NCBI RefSeq assembly: GCF_943373825.1
Contig: NZ_CALSBP010000002.1
Coordinates: 1,973,501-2,037,500, forward strand
Source of the DNA: Aquimarina spinulae
Lineage (GTDB): Bacteria > Bacteroidota > Bacteroidia > Flavobacteriales > Flavobacteriaceae
Length of the DNA stretch: 64,000 bases
Direction of reading: 5' to 3'
The notes under the pieces were generated by a model, which saw only the letters and a list, made by a program, of their open reading frames with translations, was not told the DNA's origin and did no database searches. Positions 46,301 through 54,473 of the stretch are shown one piece after another. The translations under genes were made by a program, and so were the position numbers. Each line of letters opens with the position of its first letter. The stretch's first letter is position 1.

Positions 46301-46564
46301 CTGACCATTCTGATCAGGAAATTCGACAATCAATCCTGCTGCTCTAGAAGCAGTATTTCTGTCTGGAGCTTTTTGCAGATGAGTAGTAAAAGATTTTAGA
46401 TCAAGATTCAGCAGGGTATAATGATCTGGATCAACATTGTTGTTTGTTTTGGAAATATTTCTGAACTGAGGAAACGATACAATATCCCAGTATTTGGATT
46501 GTGAAAAAGCAGATACAGAAAAAGCAAAGACTAATATTGGAAATAGAGTGTTCCTTATCATCAT
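40367..46564 (-). CDS. Secreted reprolysin-like metalloprotease, T9SS type B sorted
   Basis: 2065 residues. Signal peptide (1-22), propeptide-like region, then an M12B-type zincin domain with HELGHQFGAPH (H349, E350, H353, H359). After it come a dockerin-like/PKD region, two fibronectin type III domains (about 660-880), a calcium-site-like lectin domain, seven Ig-like repeats of about 75 residues, and a C-terminal gliding-motility-associated domain ('YFTPNGDGIHDTWNL', 'IFNRFGKLIKVL', 'WDGTYNG') that targets type IX secretion. Likely a surface-attached or released protease used in degrading proteins. It is convergent with the receptor gene, 13 bp apart. Confidence 0.85.
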   Translation of the reverse strand: MMIRNTLFPILVFAFSVSAFSQSKYWDIVSFPQFRNISKTNNNVDPDHYTLLNLDLKSFTTHLQKAPDRNTASRAAGLIVEFPDQNGQLIKFKIQEASILHPDLAVKYPDIKSYMGVALEDASVTIALSVTSLGFHGMILGMPQGTIYIDPYNKDKQYYMAFSKRDLPANLSQFSCEVEETVQSKTATKRNLYGQRNANDGIHRKYRLALACNGEYAQYHVNAAGQGGATDVVKKGIVLGAMNTTMTRVNGIFERELAITMEIIPDNEKIIFLTPGDGFTSNDPSLINQNPSICNTNIGSENYDIGHVFSTGGGGVAGLGVVCGSRKAAGVTGSQNPIGDAFNVDYVAHELGHQFGAPHTFNGTTGACGGGNQNAATAFEPGSGTTIMAYAGICSPQNVQNNSDDYFHAISLHNIYDYISSTSCGILTNISNTAPTASAGSDHTIPYGTAFILEGDSTDPDGDALTYAWEQMDNEQGAVPILPTATQGPMFRSIPPSTAPDRYMPSLPAVIAGNLAPTWGVIPTVARTMNFRLTVRDNNAAGGQNNSDDMVVTVANTGPFLVTAPNTAVTWAANSTQTVTWDVAGTTANGINTTDVIILLSTDGGYTYTNTIATVPNTGTASITVPNLPGTTNRIMIRGSGNIFYDISNADFTITGQNNCMATVPTGLTVATITDTTAEISWNLVTDATYDLRYRKTGDTNWTEVSVTSPPYSLTGLDPATEYEVQIQSKCPDTSTSGYTSSETFTTDAPVCNATVPTGVSVPLGSITTTTALVSWTAVPNATYNVQYKEQNATNWIDLPTTTTPVMLTGLTLSTTYLVRVSSICGGDQSAYSLSAIFTTLTTNPVLVPIDVHPMGDPNSNLSLEELAEDILIGGCAGGVTDIKVVSGSTPNHGNSYGYFTYGGTTDENVEHSFPLKKGIVLTSGSASEVEGPNERGNFSFGDASWTGDSDLKEILDDRLENSFATFNATSITFTFIPAVDKISFDYVFASDEYEDDSCFENSGNLDYQDGFAFIIKGPGITPDRKKDNTLFAHEGKNIALIPGTNLPVSAKTIYDNPSANCIDPNSFPEFYVSHWNSIEKRTNSPIEFDGRTTLLTATSKVTPGETYTLKLVIADRGDHQFDGGVFIQNSIFGDFKVDLGPDINTCAQQTTLTAQGVFDSSMQFEWQLDGIPIPNENTKTLTATQSGTYTVIVTGAKCPGEDEIEVNLSGGLQVGPVKDLEACADQNGQAEFDLTVNDALATNGQTGLTVSYYTTETNADNGVNPITNPTSYTVTSDDTIYVRIVDGNGCSGSNGSNFTVKITALAVDMSITQQSCSGEATLTAVGTFSTAATYAWELDGNVIPNETSNTLTATASGDYTLIVTDGCAGSVTKTVTITSALVVDMTVTQQSCSGEATLAAVGTFSTAATYAWQLDGNPLTETSNTLTATVSGDYTLTVTDGCAGSVTKTVTITSALVVDMTVTQQSCSGEATLAAVGTFSTAATYAWQLDGNPLTETSNTLTATVSGDYTLTVTDGCTGSVTKTVTITSALVVDMTVTQQSCSGEATLAAVGTFSTAATYAWQLDGNVIPNETSNTLTATVSGDYTLTVTDGCSGSVTKKVTITNALVVDMTVTQQSCSGEAMLAAVGTFSTAATYAWQLDGNPLTETSNTLTATVSGDYTLTVTDGCTGSVTKTVTITSALVVDMTVTQQACSGEATLTAVGTFSTAATYAWQLDGNVIPNETSNTLTATVSGDYTLTVTDGCAGSVTKTVTITNALVVDMTVTQQTCSGEATLAAVGTFSTAATYVWELDGNVIPNETSNTLTTTKSGSYTVTVTDICTGSASQNVSITNTPEITTLDDIEICRAYELPVILNGTYYTGSNATGTQLDAGTEIYSSQMIYIYAGIPECNNESSFMITILEGTPPVISAQSVQAFSENNSVTVEVESEGTYEYSLDRGIFQDSNVFEDLTPGAHQITVCSIDGCGCDTIEICIMGYPKYFTPNGDGIHDTWNLNTSGCGAIEIENLYIFNRFGKLIKVLQPGGAGWDGTYNGKRLFSADYWFKVVYKENGVLKEFTANFSLMR
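41070..42650 (-). repeat. Seven tandem repeats in the protease gene
   Basis: About seven repeats of roughly 225 bp encode Ig-like units ('TVTQQSCSGEATLAAVGTF', 'TYAWQLDG', 'SGDYTLTVTDGC'). Units 2-6 are nearly identical, differing mainly in a short 'NPLTETSN' versus 'NVIPNETSN' segment that alternates, evidence of recombination among repeats. Confidence 0.85.
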
Positions 46565-46942
46565 AATTACTGTAAAAATTTATATCAAATTATATAGGTA
46601 GGTTTCGAAGAGTAATAAACTTATGGGTTAGAATTAAGGTTAGAGTAAGCAGATAATTTTGTGAGCGCAAACATAGCTCAACCACAGAAATCACAAAGTA
46701 AAAATGAAGTTTTGTGACGAATACCCAAGAAATAGGGGCGAATTTTTAATTACTTAATAACATGATTTTTATGCTTTTGCATCAAAAAACAGTTTACATA
46801 TATGTAAATCACATATTAATCTCAATTTAGAAGTAGTATAAACTTGCTTCATAAAAAAAACCGGTAAAATTTGATTTTACCGGTTTCATCTAAATAGTTA
46901 ATTCAATATACACATTATATAATTGAATTGGGGTTATGTGTA
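46565..46942. other. Intergenic stretch with the hmuY-operon terminator
   Basis: No gene is visible. It holds the upstream region of the protease gene and, at its right end, the terminator described at 46853-46886. The rest is AT-rich, and no clear TAnnTTTG with TTG spacing was identified for the protease. Confidence 0.5.
46853..46886 (-). terminator. Terminator of the HmuR/HmuY-like operon
   Basis: A 13-bp perfect stem AAACCGGTAAAAT / ATTTTACCGGTTT with loop TTG (46858-46870, 46874-46886) is followed on the minus strand by a T tract. It lies about 55 bp after the hmuY-like stop. Confidence 0.8.
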
Positions 46943-47560
46943 TTACTCAAAAGAGGTTTCTCCTTTGTTAGGATTATACACATAATTAAATGTATAATAT
47001 TGTGACTTTTTAGAAGTATCTTCATCCTGATAATAACTCAGTATTTCTACTTTTGCATAGTTACCGTTACGGGTTTTAAAAACAAGTATTTTTCCAGGGA
47101 TTGGAGAGATCAAATGAGTTGGAGGTCCTGCATAATTATACCAACCATTATCACTTCCTGTAGGGATCGCAAATGCAGCATCTGCATCTTGACTAAAAGT
47201 TACATCTTTTGCACTGGTTACCCCTGCAAATGTCCCGGTAACTATTGCTGCTCCTACATTACCATTACGTGAGGGTTCTTCTGCAACACCAGTAACTGTT
47301 CCTCCATTAATTGCTATGGTAGTACCTCTAAATGCAACATCCCAATCGGTATCACTGGTAGTTATTTTTCCTGTTTCAAAATCAAATTTGGTAAATGCTC
47401 CTCCTATAGGGTTTCCAGTTCCCTGACCGCCTGTTTGTATAGCCTCAAGGTTAGAAATTTTCTCAGATTTAACAGGTACAGGAGTAGGTGCATCATCATC
47501 GCTGCTACACGAAATAAGTACTGTACTAAGTACTAAAAATAATATTGATAATTTTTTCAT
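46943..47560 (-). CDS. hmuY: HmuY-like haem-binding lipoprotein
   Basis: The start at 47560 (MKKLSILFLVLSTVLISC) gives a lipoprotein signal with Cys18 and 205 residues; the longer frame overlaps the receptor gene. The body ('KFDFETGKITTSDTDWDVAFRGTTIAINGG', 'GWYNYAGPPTHLISPIPGKILVFKTRNGNYAKVEILSYYQ') fits the HmuY family of surface lipoproteins that capture haem and hand it to a TonB receptor. It is 19 bp downstream of that receptor gene, as in other HmuR-HmuY loci. Confidence 0.85.
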   Translation of the reverse strand: MKKLSILFLVLSTVLISCSSDDDAPTPVPVKSEKISNLEAIQTGGQGTGNPIGGAFTKFDFETGKITTSDTDWDVAFRGTTIAINGGTVTGVAEEPSRNGNVGAAIVTGTFAGVTSAKDVTFSQDADAAFAIPTGSDNGWYNYAGPPTHLISPIPGKILVFKTRNGNYAKVEILSYYQDEDTSKKSQYYTFNYVYNPNKGETSFE

Positions 47561-47579
47561 TGTCATGACATTTAAAATA

Positions 47580-49664
47580 TTAAAATTGATAGTTAAGTTT
47601 TGCATATAATTGTATCCCTGGTAAAGTGGGAATGTTATCTTCGGTATAATCAAAAAGATTGTTTGCACCTATTTGTAGTGTAAAATTTTCGTAAAAAGTC
47701 TTACTGGCTGCAATATTTGCTGTCACAAATCCATCGACAAAGCTGGTGTCATAATCATCTATAAGGTCATTACCGTTAGTGTCAAACAAGGCGTATTTAC
47801 TTCTATATAACAGCCTTAGATTTATATTCGCTTTCGCGGAAACGATATCATAAAAAACTTTAAAGTTCGCATTATGCCTCGAGCGATTCACAAGTCCAAA
47901 ATATTCTGATCTTGAGACTACAACTGTTTGGTTAGTTTCGGGATCACGAGCAAATACTTCGCCATTTTTTACTTGTTTTTCTTTTTCTTTATCAAAAGCG
48001 TAGAGTAGTTGGTAACCGGCGCTCAATCTTACATTATCGATTATTCTATAGTTGGTATTAAACTCTATACCTGTCGTGTATATTTCATCAAAATTGAAAT
48101 AGCTAAACACATTTTGCCCATTAGTTTTACGAGCGATAACACGAGTATCGATTAGATTTTTAATATCGTTTCTAAAGAAATTGAGTTCTGCATTCCATCG
48201 CTTTTCATTATAAGTTAATCCTGCATTATATCCTATAGAGTTCTCTGCTTCGAGGGGATCTTGTAATGATGATTCGGGAACAACCACATCAAGAATTTGA
48301 CCCTGAGCTTGTAGTTCATTTAATTTTTCTAAAGCCACATTATATCCTAGTACGGTATACCCCACCGCAGAGTTTGTAAAATCAAAATAAAGCTGTCTAA
48401 AATCCGGAGCTTTAAAACCATATCCTATAGAAGCTTTGGCAGCCAATGCATCTGTGATTTTATACCGCAATGCAAGCTTAGGACTAAACTGGTTATTATA
48501 TTCTGAATGATTATCAAAACGTGCTCCCGCAATGACGTTTAATCGCTCAATAAAGTTTACATCATATTGAGCATACACATACTGAGAGTTAAAATCTACT
48601 TGTGTATCAAAAAAAGTACGATCTAACTCATCGTATTGAAAACCTACCCCAAGAGTAAGCTTGCTTCTATCTTTAAATACGTAGGTAGTTCGTATTTCTG
48701 GCCGCAATAAACGCTGATCAAAATCACTATTGCTTACTATATCTCCAGAACCAGAGTCTACCAGTTCTTCTTTGGCATTGTAATTCGTATAATAAAACTC
48801 GTATTGAGTAGTTAGATCATCACTCCATTTGTGATCGAGACGTATGTGACTGTTCCATTCTTGTTCCTCGCTATCTCCTTCAAAACTCGTAGTATTAGCT
48901 GTGAATCCTGCATCCTGGTATTGCGTATATAAACGACCCGACAGAAATAACGAAAACTGATCAGAAAAATCATAATATAACCTGCCATTAAATGTATAAT
49001 TCTCGAATGGATTTACAGTTTGCCCTGCAGTATCAGGAGTGAGATCATAGCCTTCGCTAGAAAATCGGTTTGCAAAAATACTATAACCAAGTTTCTTAAT
49101 ACGTTGCTTAATATTTACATTAATATCCTGCTGGGTATAACTGCCTATTCGATAAGAAGCATTTCCCGATAGCACATCACTTTTTGGTTTCTCGGTAATG
49201 ATATTAATTACGCCTCCCAAAGCTTCAGAACCATAAAGGCTACTAGATGGCCCCTTAACGACTTCTACTTGTTTTATATTACCAACGGTTAACCGATTTA
49301 CATCAAAGTTTCCTGCTTTTCTACCAACCAGAGGAACACCATCTATAAGAATTAAAATATAGTCTGAAGCAATCCCTTGTATTTGCACCCCTTCAAAACC
49401 GCTTTCATCGGCAACAGTTATAATCCCTGTTTGCTCATTTAGAATTTCATTAAGTCTAATGGTACCTGATTGCTTAATTGTTTCCTGAGAAACAATAGTA
49501 ACGGGTAAAGGCAGAGAAGAAAGCTGTCTTTCTGTTCGGGTAGCGGTAAGAACTACTTCTTGTAGCTCATTAACCAAAGTAGTATCTATAGTTTTTTCCT
49601 GCGAATATCCACTTACAATAACAAAACCTGCTAAAATGCAGATTATCAGATTCTCAAATCTCAT
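47580..49664 (-). CDS. HmuR-like TonB-dependent haem receptor
   Basis: 694 residues. Signal peptide (1-21), plug (about 40-155, 'ELQEVVLTATRTERQLSSLPLPVTIVSQETI', 'GVINIITEKP') and barrel ending in 'QLYAKLNYQF'. Size and the HmuY-like partner support haem uptake. Histidine ligands of haem receptors were not checked by alignment. Its promoter is flanked by two Fur-like palindromes, matching those at the iron operon near 22.9 kb. Confidence 0.9.
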   Translation of the reverse strand: MRFENLIICILAGFVIVSGYSQEKTIDTTLVNELQEVVLTATRTERQLSSLPLPVTIVSQETIKQSGTIRLNEILNEQTGIITVADESGFEGVQIQGIASDYILILIDGVPLVGRKAGNFDVNRLTVGNIKQVEVVKGPSSSLYGSEALGGVINIITEKPKSDVLSGNASYRIGSYTQQDINVNIKQRIKKLGYSIFANRFSSEGYDLTPDTAGQTVNPFENYTFNGRLYYDFSDQFSLFLSGRLYTQYQDAGFTANTTSFEGDSEEQEWNSHIRLDHKWSDDLTTQYEFYYTNYNAKEELVDSGSGDIVSNSDFDQRLLRPEIRTTYVFKDRSKLTLGVGFQYDELDRTFFDTQVDFNSQYVYAQYDVNFIERLNVIAGARFDNHSEYNNQFSPKLALRYKITDALAAKASIGYGFKAPDFRQLYFDFTNSAVGYTVLGYNVALEKLNELQAQGQILDVVVPESSLQDPLEAENSIGYNAGLTYNEKRWNAELNFFRNDIKNLIDTRVIARKTNGQNVFSYFNFDEIYTTGIEFNTNYRIIDNVRLSAGYQLLYAFDKEKEKQVKNGEVFARDPETNQTVVVSRSEYFGLVNRSRHNANFKVFYDIVSAKANINLRLLYRSKYALFDTNGNDLIDDYDTSFVDGFVTANIAASKTFYENFTLQIGANNLFDYTEDNIPTLPGIQLYAKLNYQF

Positions 49665-49666
49665 TT

Positions 49667-49727
49667 TTATTTAGAATGTTTCTTAATAGAGTGCAAATAT
49701 ATATTTATTTTTATTTATTCTAAATAA
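49667..49727 (-). promoter_or_regulatory. Promoter flanked by two Fur-like palindromes
   Basis: On the minus strand the -7 box TATATTTG (complement of 49694-49701) matches TAnnTTTG. Palindromes TTATTTAGA...TCTTAATAG (49667-49689) and TTATTTTTA...TCTAAATAA (49705-49727) bracket it. They match the 23-bp motif pair at 22853-22917. Iron- or haem-responsive repression is the natural reading. Confidence 0.6.
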
Positions 49728-51262
49728 ACTTAACTATTTTTGTCATTAATTTACAGAAATAACCTACACGCTATGAAAACAACATTTTGTACATTTTTAG
49801 AAATATCACTATGATTTGTAGCAACTACTTAAGTAGAAAAAACAATTGAGATGTGATGCCATTAAAGAGAGGTGTGGTTGTTACAAAGTTGTATGTAGAG
49901 ATACCGAAACATTTGCTACCGTGATCGATTAAGAAAAAACCAGGTTATTCAGACGGCCTTTTTTGTTACTAGTATATGTAACAAAATATATGATTACCCG
50001 ATTACCCCACTTTCGGACCTCACAGAGATGCTGAAACAAGTTCAAATAGGCTCGTGAGGTCTGATAAAAAGACCATTATCAATACAACTCAATCTTTAGT
50101 TTATGCTAACAAAGAATCCTTAAAAATAGATCCTAAACAAATTTCAACAAGCCATTTATATACTTACCTCTATACCGTAACTTCTTACAACCAACAGTAT
50201 AAAACACGCAATATAAATCACTGAATTATAGATTTTTATACTAGTATTATGGGATTTAATATGGAAATAGCACAAAAAATATTTAAAAAAAAGGAGAAAT
50301 ATCTTACGGGAAACCGTAATTATTTGAAAGCTTCTTACTATATTGTGCTTTAGGAAAATAGAACTACTAAAAAAGATAAAATAGTTCGTTTTATATTTTT
50401 AGACACAAATTATCGATTAGAAATTATATATAAGGATTTAGGGTTAAATCATTCAGAAATCATATCCTTTTTTGAGCTATTTACTCTAAAAATATCCTTA
50501 TAATGGTTGGTTTACATTAAATCAATCGTTATTCAGACCCTGCTTTTGTTGGCTCGCCAAAGTTTTACAATTGCGGGGTTGTTTCTGTTTTATAACTACC
50601 TATTTAGTAGCTTTTTACGATTGATCAATAACTATAATTGCTGCTCTTTTTAAGCCAACAATCTCAGTTATTTTAAGTATTACCTCAAATTTAAAGCTAA
50701 TAAACGACAATTCCTTGTGGATTTCCGTAATAAAAGCGTTAAACTAATGTGAATCTGGCATTTAAAAAATTTAAATATCTGATTTTGAGATTTTTACACT
50801 TACAACATCTCATCGTATTATCTGGTAGGTATTATTTTCCAATTCGTTAAAGTACTTCAGCATAGTCCTTAATCTCCAAGAATTCAGGATACCAAAGGGT
50901 ATTAGTGTTCTTAATATAAGTTGTCTGTCATCCTGGACTTGATTCGGAATCTACTTTGGAGTAACGTTTTCGCTATGGATCCCAGCCTATAGTTTATCCT
51001 GAGCCATGCCGAAGGGCTGGGATGACAAAAAGTATTGAAATGAAGACTTTACCCTTCGACAAACCTGTCCTGAGTTTATCGAAGGGCTTAGGGTGACAAA
51101 GAATGTTGAATATCGAATACTGAATAACGAACTGTCGAATGAAAAATGTAAAACTCTAAATATAAAAGTAACCTCTATAACCTGAATGCTTTAAATTCTA
51201 AATATTAAATGCAAAAATTGAAAGAAGAGTACATCTAGCATTCGACTTCTGGCTTCTGGCTT
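49728..51262. other. 1.5-kb gene-free stretch with repeats
   Basis: No gene is supported on either strand. It carries a TTACGG-GAAA-CCGTAA palindrome (50304-50319) and a degenerate relative (50715-50730). A GGACCTCAC...GTGAGGTC repeat spans 50015-50063. Dispersed chromosomal repeats (GGATCCCAGCC...GGCTGGGATGAC, about 50977-51026; CCTTCGACAAACCTGTCCTG, about 51053; TTCGACTTCTGGCTTCTGG at 51242) follow. The many short frames and dispersed repeats look like decayed sequence. Confidence 0.5.
50304..50319. promoter_or_regulatory. TTACGG-GAAA-CCGTAA palindrome
   Basis: A 16-bp palindrome with 6-bp arms, same core as sites at 18842, 18954 and 54313. It sits in gene-free DNA about 950 bp beyond the end of the LuxR-type regulator gene, so any target gene here is unclear. 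Confidence 0.35.
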
Positions 51263-51931
51263 CTACAAAAGCCCTAAATCTTTGGTCATTGCTACCAGGT
51301 GAATGGCATTTTTTGCTTTAAAATTATATTTCAATTTATTAAGTCGCTTCTCTATAGAGCTGGTACTATTTGGAGAAATTTGATTTTTCTTAAAATGATT
51401 CCCTATCTCTTCCTGGGTGAGGCCATCAGACAAATGCTTTAATAATAAAATGTCATAATCCTGGAGTTCGAAAACATTATTCTTACTCATTGCACTTTCT
51501 AACTGTGGGGATACGTATCGAATGTTGTTAAACACATCGGTAACCGATTTTACCAATTCGTTTAGTCCATAGCGTCCTTTGCATACATAGCCATCTATGC
51601 TCTGTTCTGCAAAAAACGATTTAATTTTACCGGGTCTATCTTCCATAGAATATATAATAACTTTAACATTAGGTTGGATCTCTCGTATGGCTTCTACAAG
51701 TTCAATCCCCGAAGCCAATTTTCGTTCTCTGTGACTCTCTTTAAACGAAAGATCTGTGATCAACAGATCAAATGGGGTATGATCACTAATTGCTCTTCTA
51801 AATTTTAGCAGAGCATCATCACAATATTGTGCTTGCTGTATTTCATCAATCCCAGTTCTTTCTCGAAGAATATGCGCGATACCATGGCTAATACTACCAA
51901 GATCTTCTGTGACTAAAACTTTCTTAAACAT
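51263..51931 (-). CDS. LuxR/NarL-type response regulator
   Basis: 222 residues. Receiver domain (about 3-130) with acidic pair E9/D10 and phosphoacceptor D60 in 'DLLITDL', and a C-terminal GerE-like helix-turn-helix (about 155-220, 'LLKHLSDGLTQEEIGNHFKKN', 'SSIEKRLNKLKYNFKAKNAIHLV'). Partner of the kinase whose gene ends 16 bp upstream. It probably activates target genes, possibly those with TACGG/CCGTA palindromes. Confidence 0.85.
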   Translation of the reverse strand: MFKKVLVTEDLGSISHGIAHILRERTGIDEIQQAQYCDDALLKFRRAISDHTPFDLLITDLSFKESHRERKLASGIELVEAIREIQPNVKVIIYSMEDRPGKIKSFFAEQSIDGYVCKGRYGLNELVKSVTDVFNNIRYVSPQLESAMSKNNVFELQDYDILLLKHLSDGLTQEEIGNHFKKNQISPNSTSSIEKRLNKLKYNFKAKNAIHLVAMTKDLGLL

Positions 51932-51947
51932 AAGCTCTATATTATAA

Positions 51948-53903
51948 TTAATTCGGAAAATTTATCTTCGCTTTAAAGCCTTTTCCTTTTGCTGAATCAA
52001 AGATAAATGATCCCCCGATCGTTTTTATACGGTTTTCCGTATTTTGGAGTCCGTTACTATATATTATTTCTTCTGCGGCTACGCCAACACCGGTGTCAGC
52101 ATACGTGATTACTACACCTTTGGGTGTTTTCTTAAATGTGATCGCCACCAGTTCGGCATGACTATGTTTTTTCATATTTACCATTAATTCTTGTAAAGTA
52201 CGGTGTACAATAATCTTTTTTTCTGGGTTTATCGCCTGCCAGTTGATCTCATCTATGTCTTTAATAATAATCTTGGTACCATTGGTACTATAACTACTTA
52301 ACATACCATTAAGTTCGGTAGCATATTCCTCTCCTGTTTTAAAACTATTATGCTCCCTAGAGATATCCCGGGTGGTATTGTATATTTCTTCTAATTTATC
52401 TAATACCCCAGGGTCATTCTGATCATTCTGCATCTGCATCATCACCTGGTATACATCATTGGCCAACTCATCATGTAGTTTTTTAGAGATTCGCGCTTCT
52501 GCATTATATACCTCTCGTATTTTTTCTCGCCGTAGTCGTTGTCTATATAAATAGAACACTACTCCCCCTATTAAAAAAACAAATAGCGTACTAAACAAAT
52601 AAATCACCTGTTGCCGTTCTTTCCTGGCGGTCTCTGCTTTTAGGATCAGGTTCTCGTTGGTGAGTTTATCGTTTTCATATCGGGTTACCGCATAGATCTC
52701 CCGGTTGCTTTGGTTTACTTCTTGTATTTTTTTATGAATTCGGTCATACTCCTTTGCTTCTTCATTTGTTTTTTCTTTTAGTTTAAAAATATACCCTAAA
52801 GCTTCAAGAAGCAATTCGAGGCTATGTTGTTGTTTTGCATTATAATAAGCCGCTTCAGCATACTTCAACGCTTTGGTTTTATCTTTCTCAAAATAATATT
52901 TACTCAAATGTATATTACTCGTAACCAACCCTATAACATCATTGCTTTCTGTTCTTATTTTTAATGCTGTAAGTAATAATGTTTCAGAATTCTTATTTTC
53001 TTTATCCTCTAACCATTGTATATATGCAAGATTACTCAAAACCCTAGCGTATTCTCTTTTATCTTGTTGTACTATAGGATCGGAAACCAATATATTCAAC
53101 ATTGCTATTGCTTCTTCATAGTAGCCCTGGTTTGCTAATATTAGAGCTTTTGTATTTTTAAAAATCAAAATATTTTTGGTCCCTATAGTTTTTATCGATA
53201 TACTGTCTTTACCCAGATTTAGTGCTTTCTCATTATATTTAAAAGCTTCCTTATAGTTTTTTTGCTTCCTATTTGCTACAGAAATAATATGGTATAAACC
53301 GGCAAGGTTTTTTAAGTCAGAAGTGCCTTCTAAATATATTACACCATCGATCGCTGTAGTTTTACTCCCTGAAAAATCTCCTAAAGAGGTTTGAATGTTG
53401 GCCATTTGAAGTAAGTATCTACCGATCTTAACCTTATCATTGATAATCCTCGAGATCTTAAATCCCTCATTATAATATTTAAAAGATTCGGCTAAATCAT
53501 TATTTTTCTTGTTATATAGACCTAGTTTGGTTAACGCATTTGTAATAAAAAAGGTATCTCTATTTTGTCTCGCCAAGTCATATAATTGATGAGAATATAC
53601 AATAGCACTATCATATTGTTTAGCTTTACTAAGCAACCATGTTTTTTGTCTTAATCCTTTATATATCAATGAATCTTTTTCTGATAAAAAAGCACTTTCT
53701 AAGAATGAACTGACATGATACAGGCGTTTGTCTATAGATAATGAATCTACATTACTTAATGTATAGTTTTGGGTCATATTATCTAACTGCCTTTGAGGCA
53801 AAGAATTTTGTGCATTTAATTGACTAAAGGCAAATACAATAACACCGAATATAAGCCCCTTCACTATTCTAAAAGAGAGGAAATTGACGCGCCAAAGTTT
53901 CAT
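51948..53903 (-). CDS. TPR-containing HisKA_3 sensor kinase
   Basis: 651 residues. N-terminal signal or anchor (about 12-30), tetratricopeptide-like repeats (about 90-400) outside the membrane, one membrane segment (about 433-453), then a NarX-type kinase core with phosphoacceptor H477 in 'SKKLHDELAND' and an ATPase domain ('ELMVNMKKHSHA', 'DTGVG', 'GLQNTENRI'). Typical Bacteroidota LuxR-coupled sensor. A small acidic lipoprotein gene precedes it by 83 bp and may encode its signal or partner. Confidence 0.85.
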   Translation of the reverse strand: MKLWRVNFLSFRIVKGLIFGVIVFAFSQLNAQNSLPQRQLDNMTQNYTLSNVDSLSIDKRLYHVSSFLESAFLSEKDSLIYKGLRQKTWLLSKAKQYDSAIVYSHQLYDLARQNRDTFFITNALTKLGLYNKKNNDLAESFKYYNEGFKISRIINDKVKIGRYLLQMANIQTSLGDFSGSKTTAIDGVIYLEGTSDLKNLAGLYHIISVANRKQKNYKEAFKYNEKALNLGKDSISIKTIGTKNILIFKNTKALILANQGYYEEAIAMLNILVSDPIVQQDKREYARVLSNLAYIQWLEDKENKNSETLLLTALKIRTESNDVIGLVTSNIHLSKYYFEKDKTKALKYAEAAYYNAKQQHSLELLLEALGYIFKLKEKTNEEAKEYDRIHKKIQEVNQSNREIYAVTRYENDKLTNENLILKAETARKERQQVIYLFSTLFVFLIGGVVFYLYRQRLRREKIREVYNAEARISKKLHDELANDVYQVMMQMQNDQNDPGVLDKLEEIYNTTRDISREHNSFKTGEEYATELNGMLSSYSTNGTKIIIKDIDEINWQAINPEKKIIVHRTLQELMVNMKKHSHAELVAITFKKTPKGVVITYADTGVGVAAEEIIYSNGLQNTENRIKTIGGSFIFDSAKGKGFKAKINFPN

Positions 53904-53986
53904 TCCTCTAAGATACTAAATTAAATTCGGTGCATGCAGTAAATTTACTGCATGCACCGAATTTAAAATCATCAATATCTTACAAA

Positions 53987-54145
53987 TTATTGACCACCAC
54001 CACCATCTTCTGATTCAACTTGTCCATCTTCTGTTCCAACTGTCTCAATAGAGATATCTTCTGTATCGTTAATATTATCTGCAGTACAAGATGCAAGGTT
54101 TGCCGTGATAAATAGGGTCATAAGTAGGTATAAAAAAGTTCTCAT
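53987..54145 (-). CDS. 52-residue acidic lipoprotein
   Basis: ATG at 54145 to TAA at 53987. A hydrophobic stretch ends in 'NLASC' (Cys20), followed by a short acidic tail ending in Gly-Gly-Gly-Gly-Gln. First gene of the operon with the TPR kinase and regulator. It is strikingly similar in design to the 54-residue lipoprotein at 18480-18644. A role as a small ligand or modulator of the sensor is a guess from position. Confidence 0.65.
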   Translation of the reverse strand: MRTFLYLLMTLFITANLASCTADNINDTEDISIETVGTEDGQVESEDGGGGQ

Positions 54146-54473
54146 AATATTTAATTTTTTTAAGATTTAACATGGGGATTGCTGCCTGGTTCTACACCAG
54201 GGATTTGGGATAGCAATCAAATAGTGCGGGAATATTCCCTCGTTTTTTCGGAAAGTTGAAATCCGGTGCGGTAGTGTTTAGCCACTTTCCTTTTGAGCTT
54301 TTACCATCGCGCTACGGATTTCCGTAACATCTAAATCCATACATTTACTATGTTAGCAAAATGAAACTGGAACTAATTGTTGAAGCGAATTTATAAAGAC
54401 CCCAAGTCTATATCCGTAAACAATTCCAAGGATTCCAAAGATTCCATTGAAATCCTAAAGATTCCAATAACCT
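54146..54473. promoter_or_regulatory. Divergent control region with palindrome and leader hairpin
   Basis: No gene is visible. TACGG-ATTT-CCGTA lies at 54313-54326, with another half site (TCCGTAAA) at 54413-54420. A two-tier hairpin (GATTGCT/AGCAATC outer arms at 54177-54183 and 54212-54218; CCTGGT/ACCAGG inner arms) lies in the likely leader of the leftward lipoprotein gene. The region separates the leftward kinase operon from the rightward gene at 54474. Confidence 0.45.

Noticed and set aside
50245..50354. 34-codon frame spanning the TTACGG palindrome
   Set aside because: Very short, lysine-rich by AT bias, and it overlaps the palindrome; no support as a gene.
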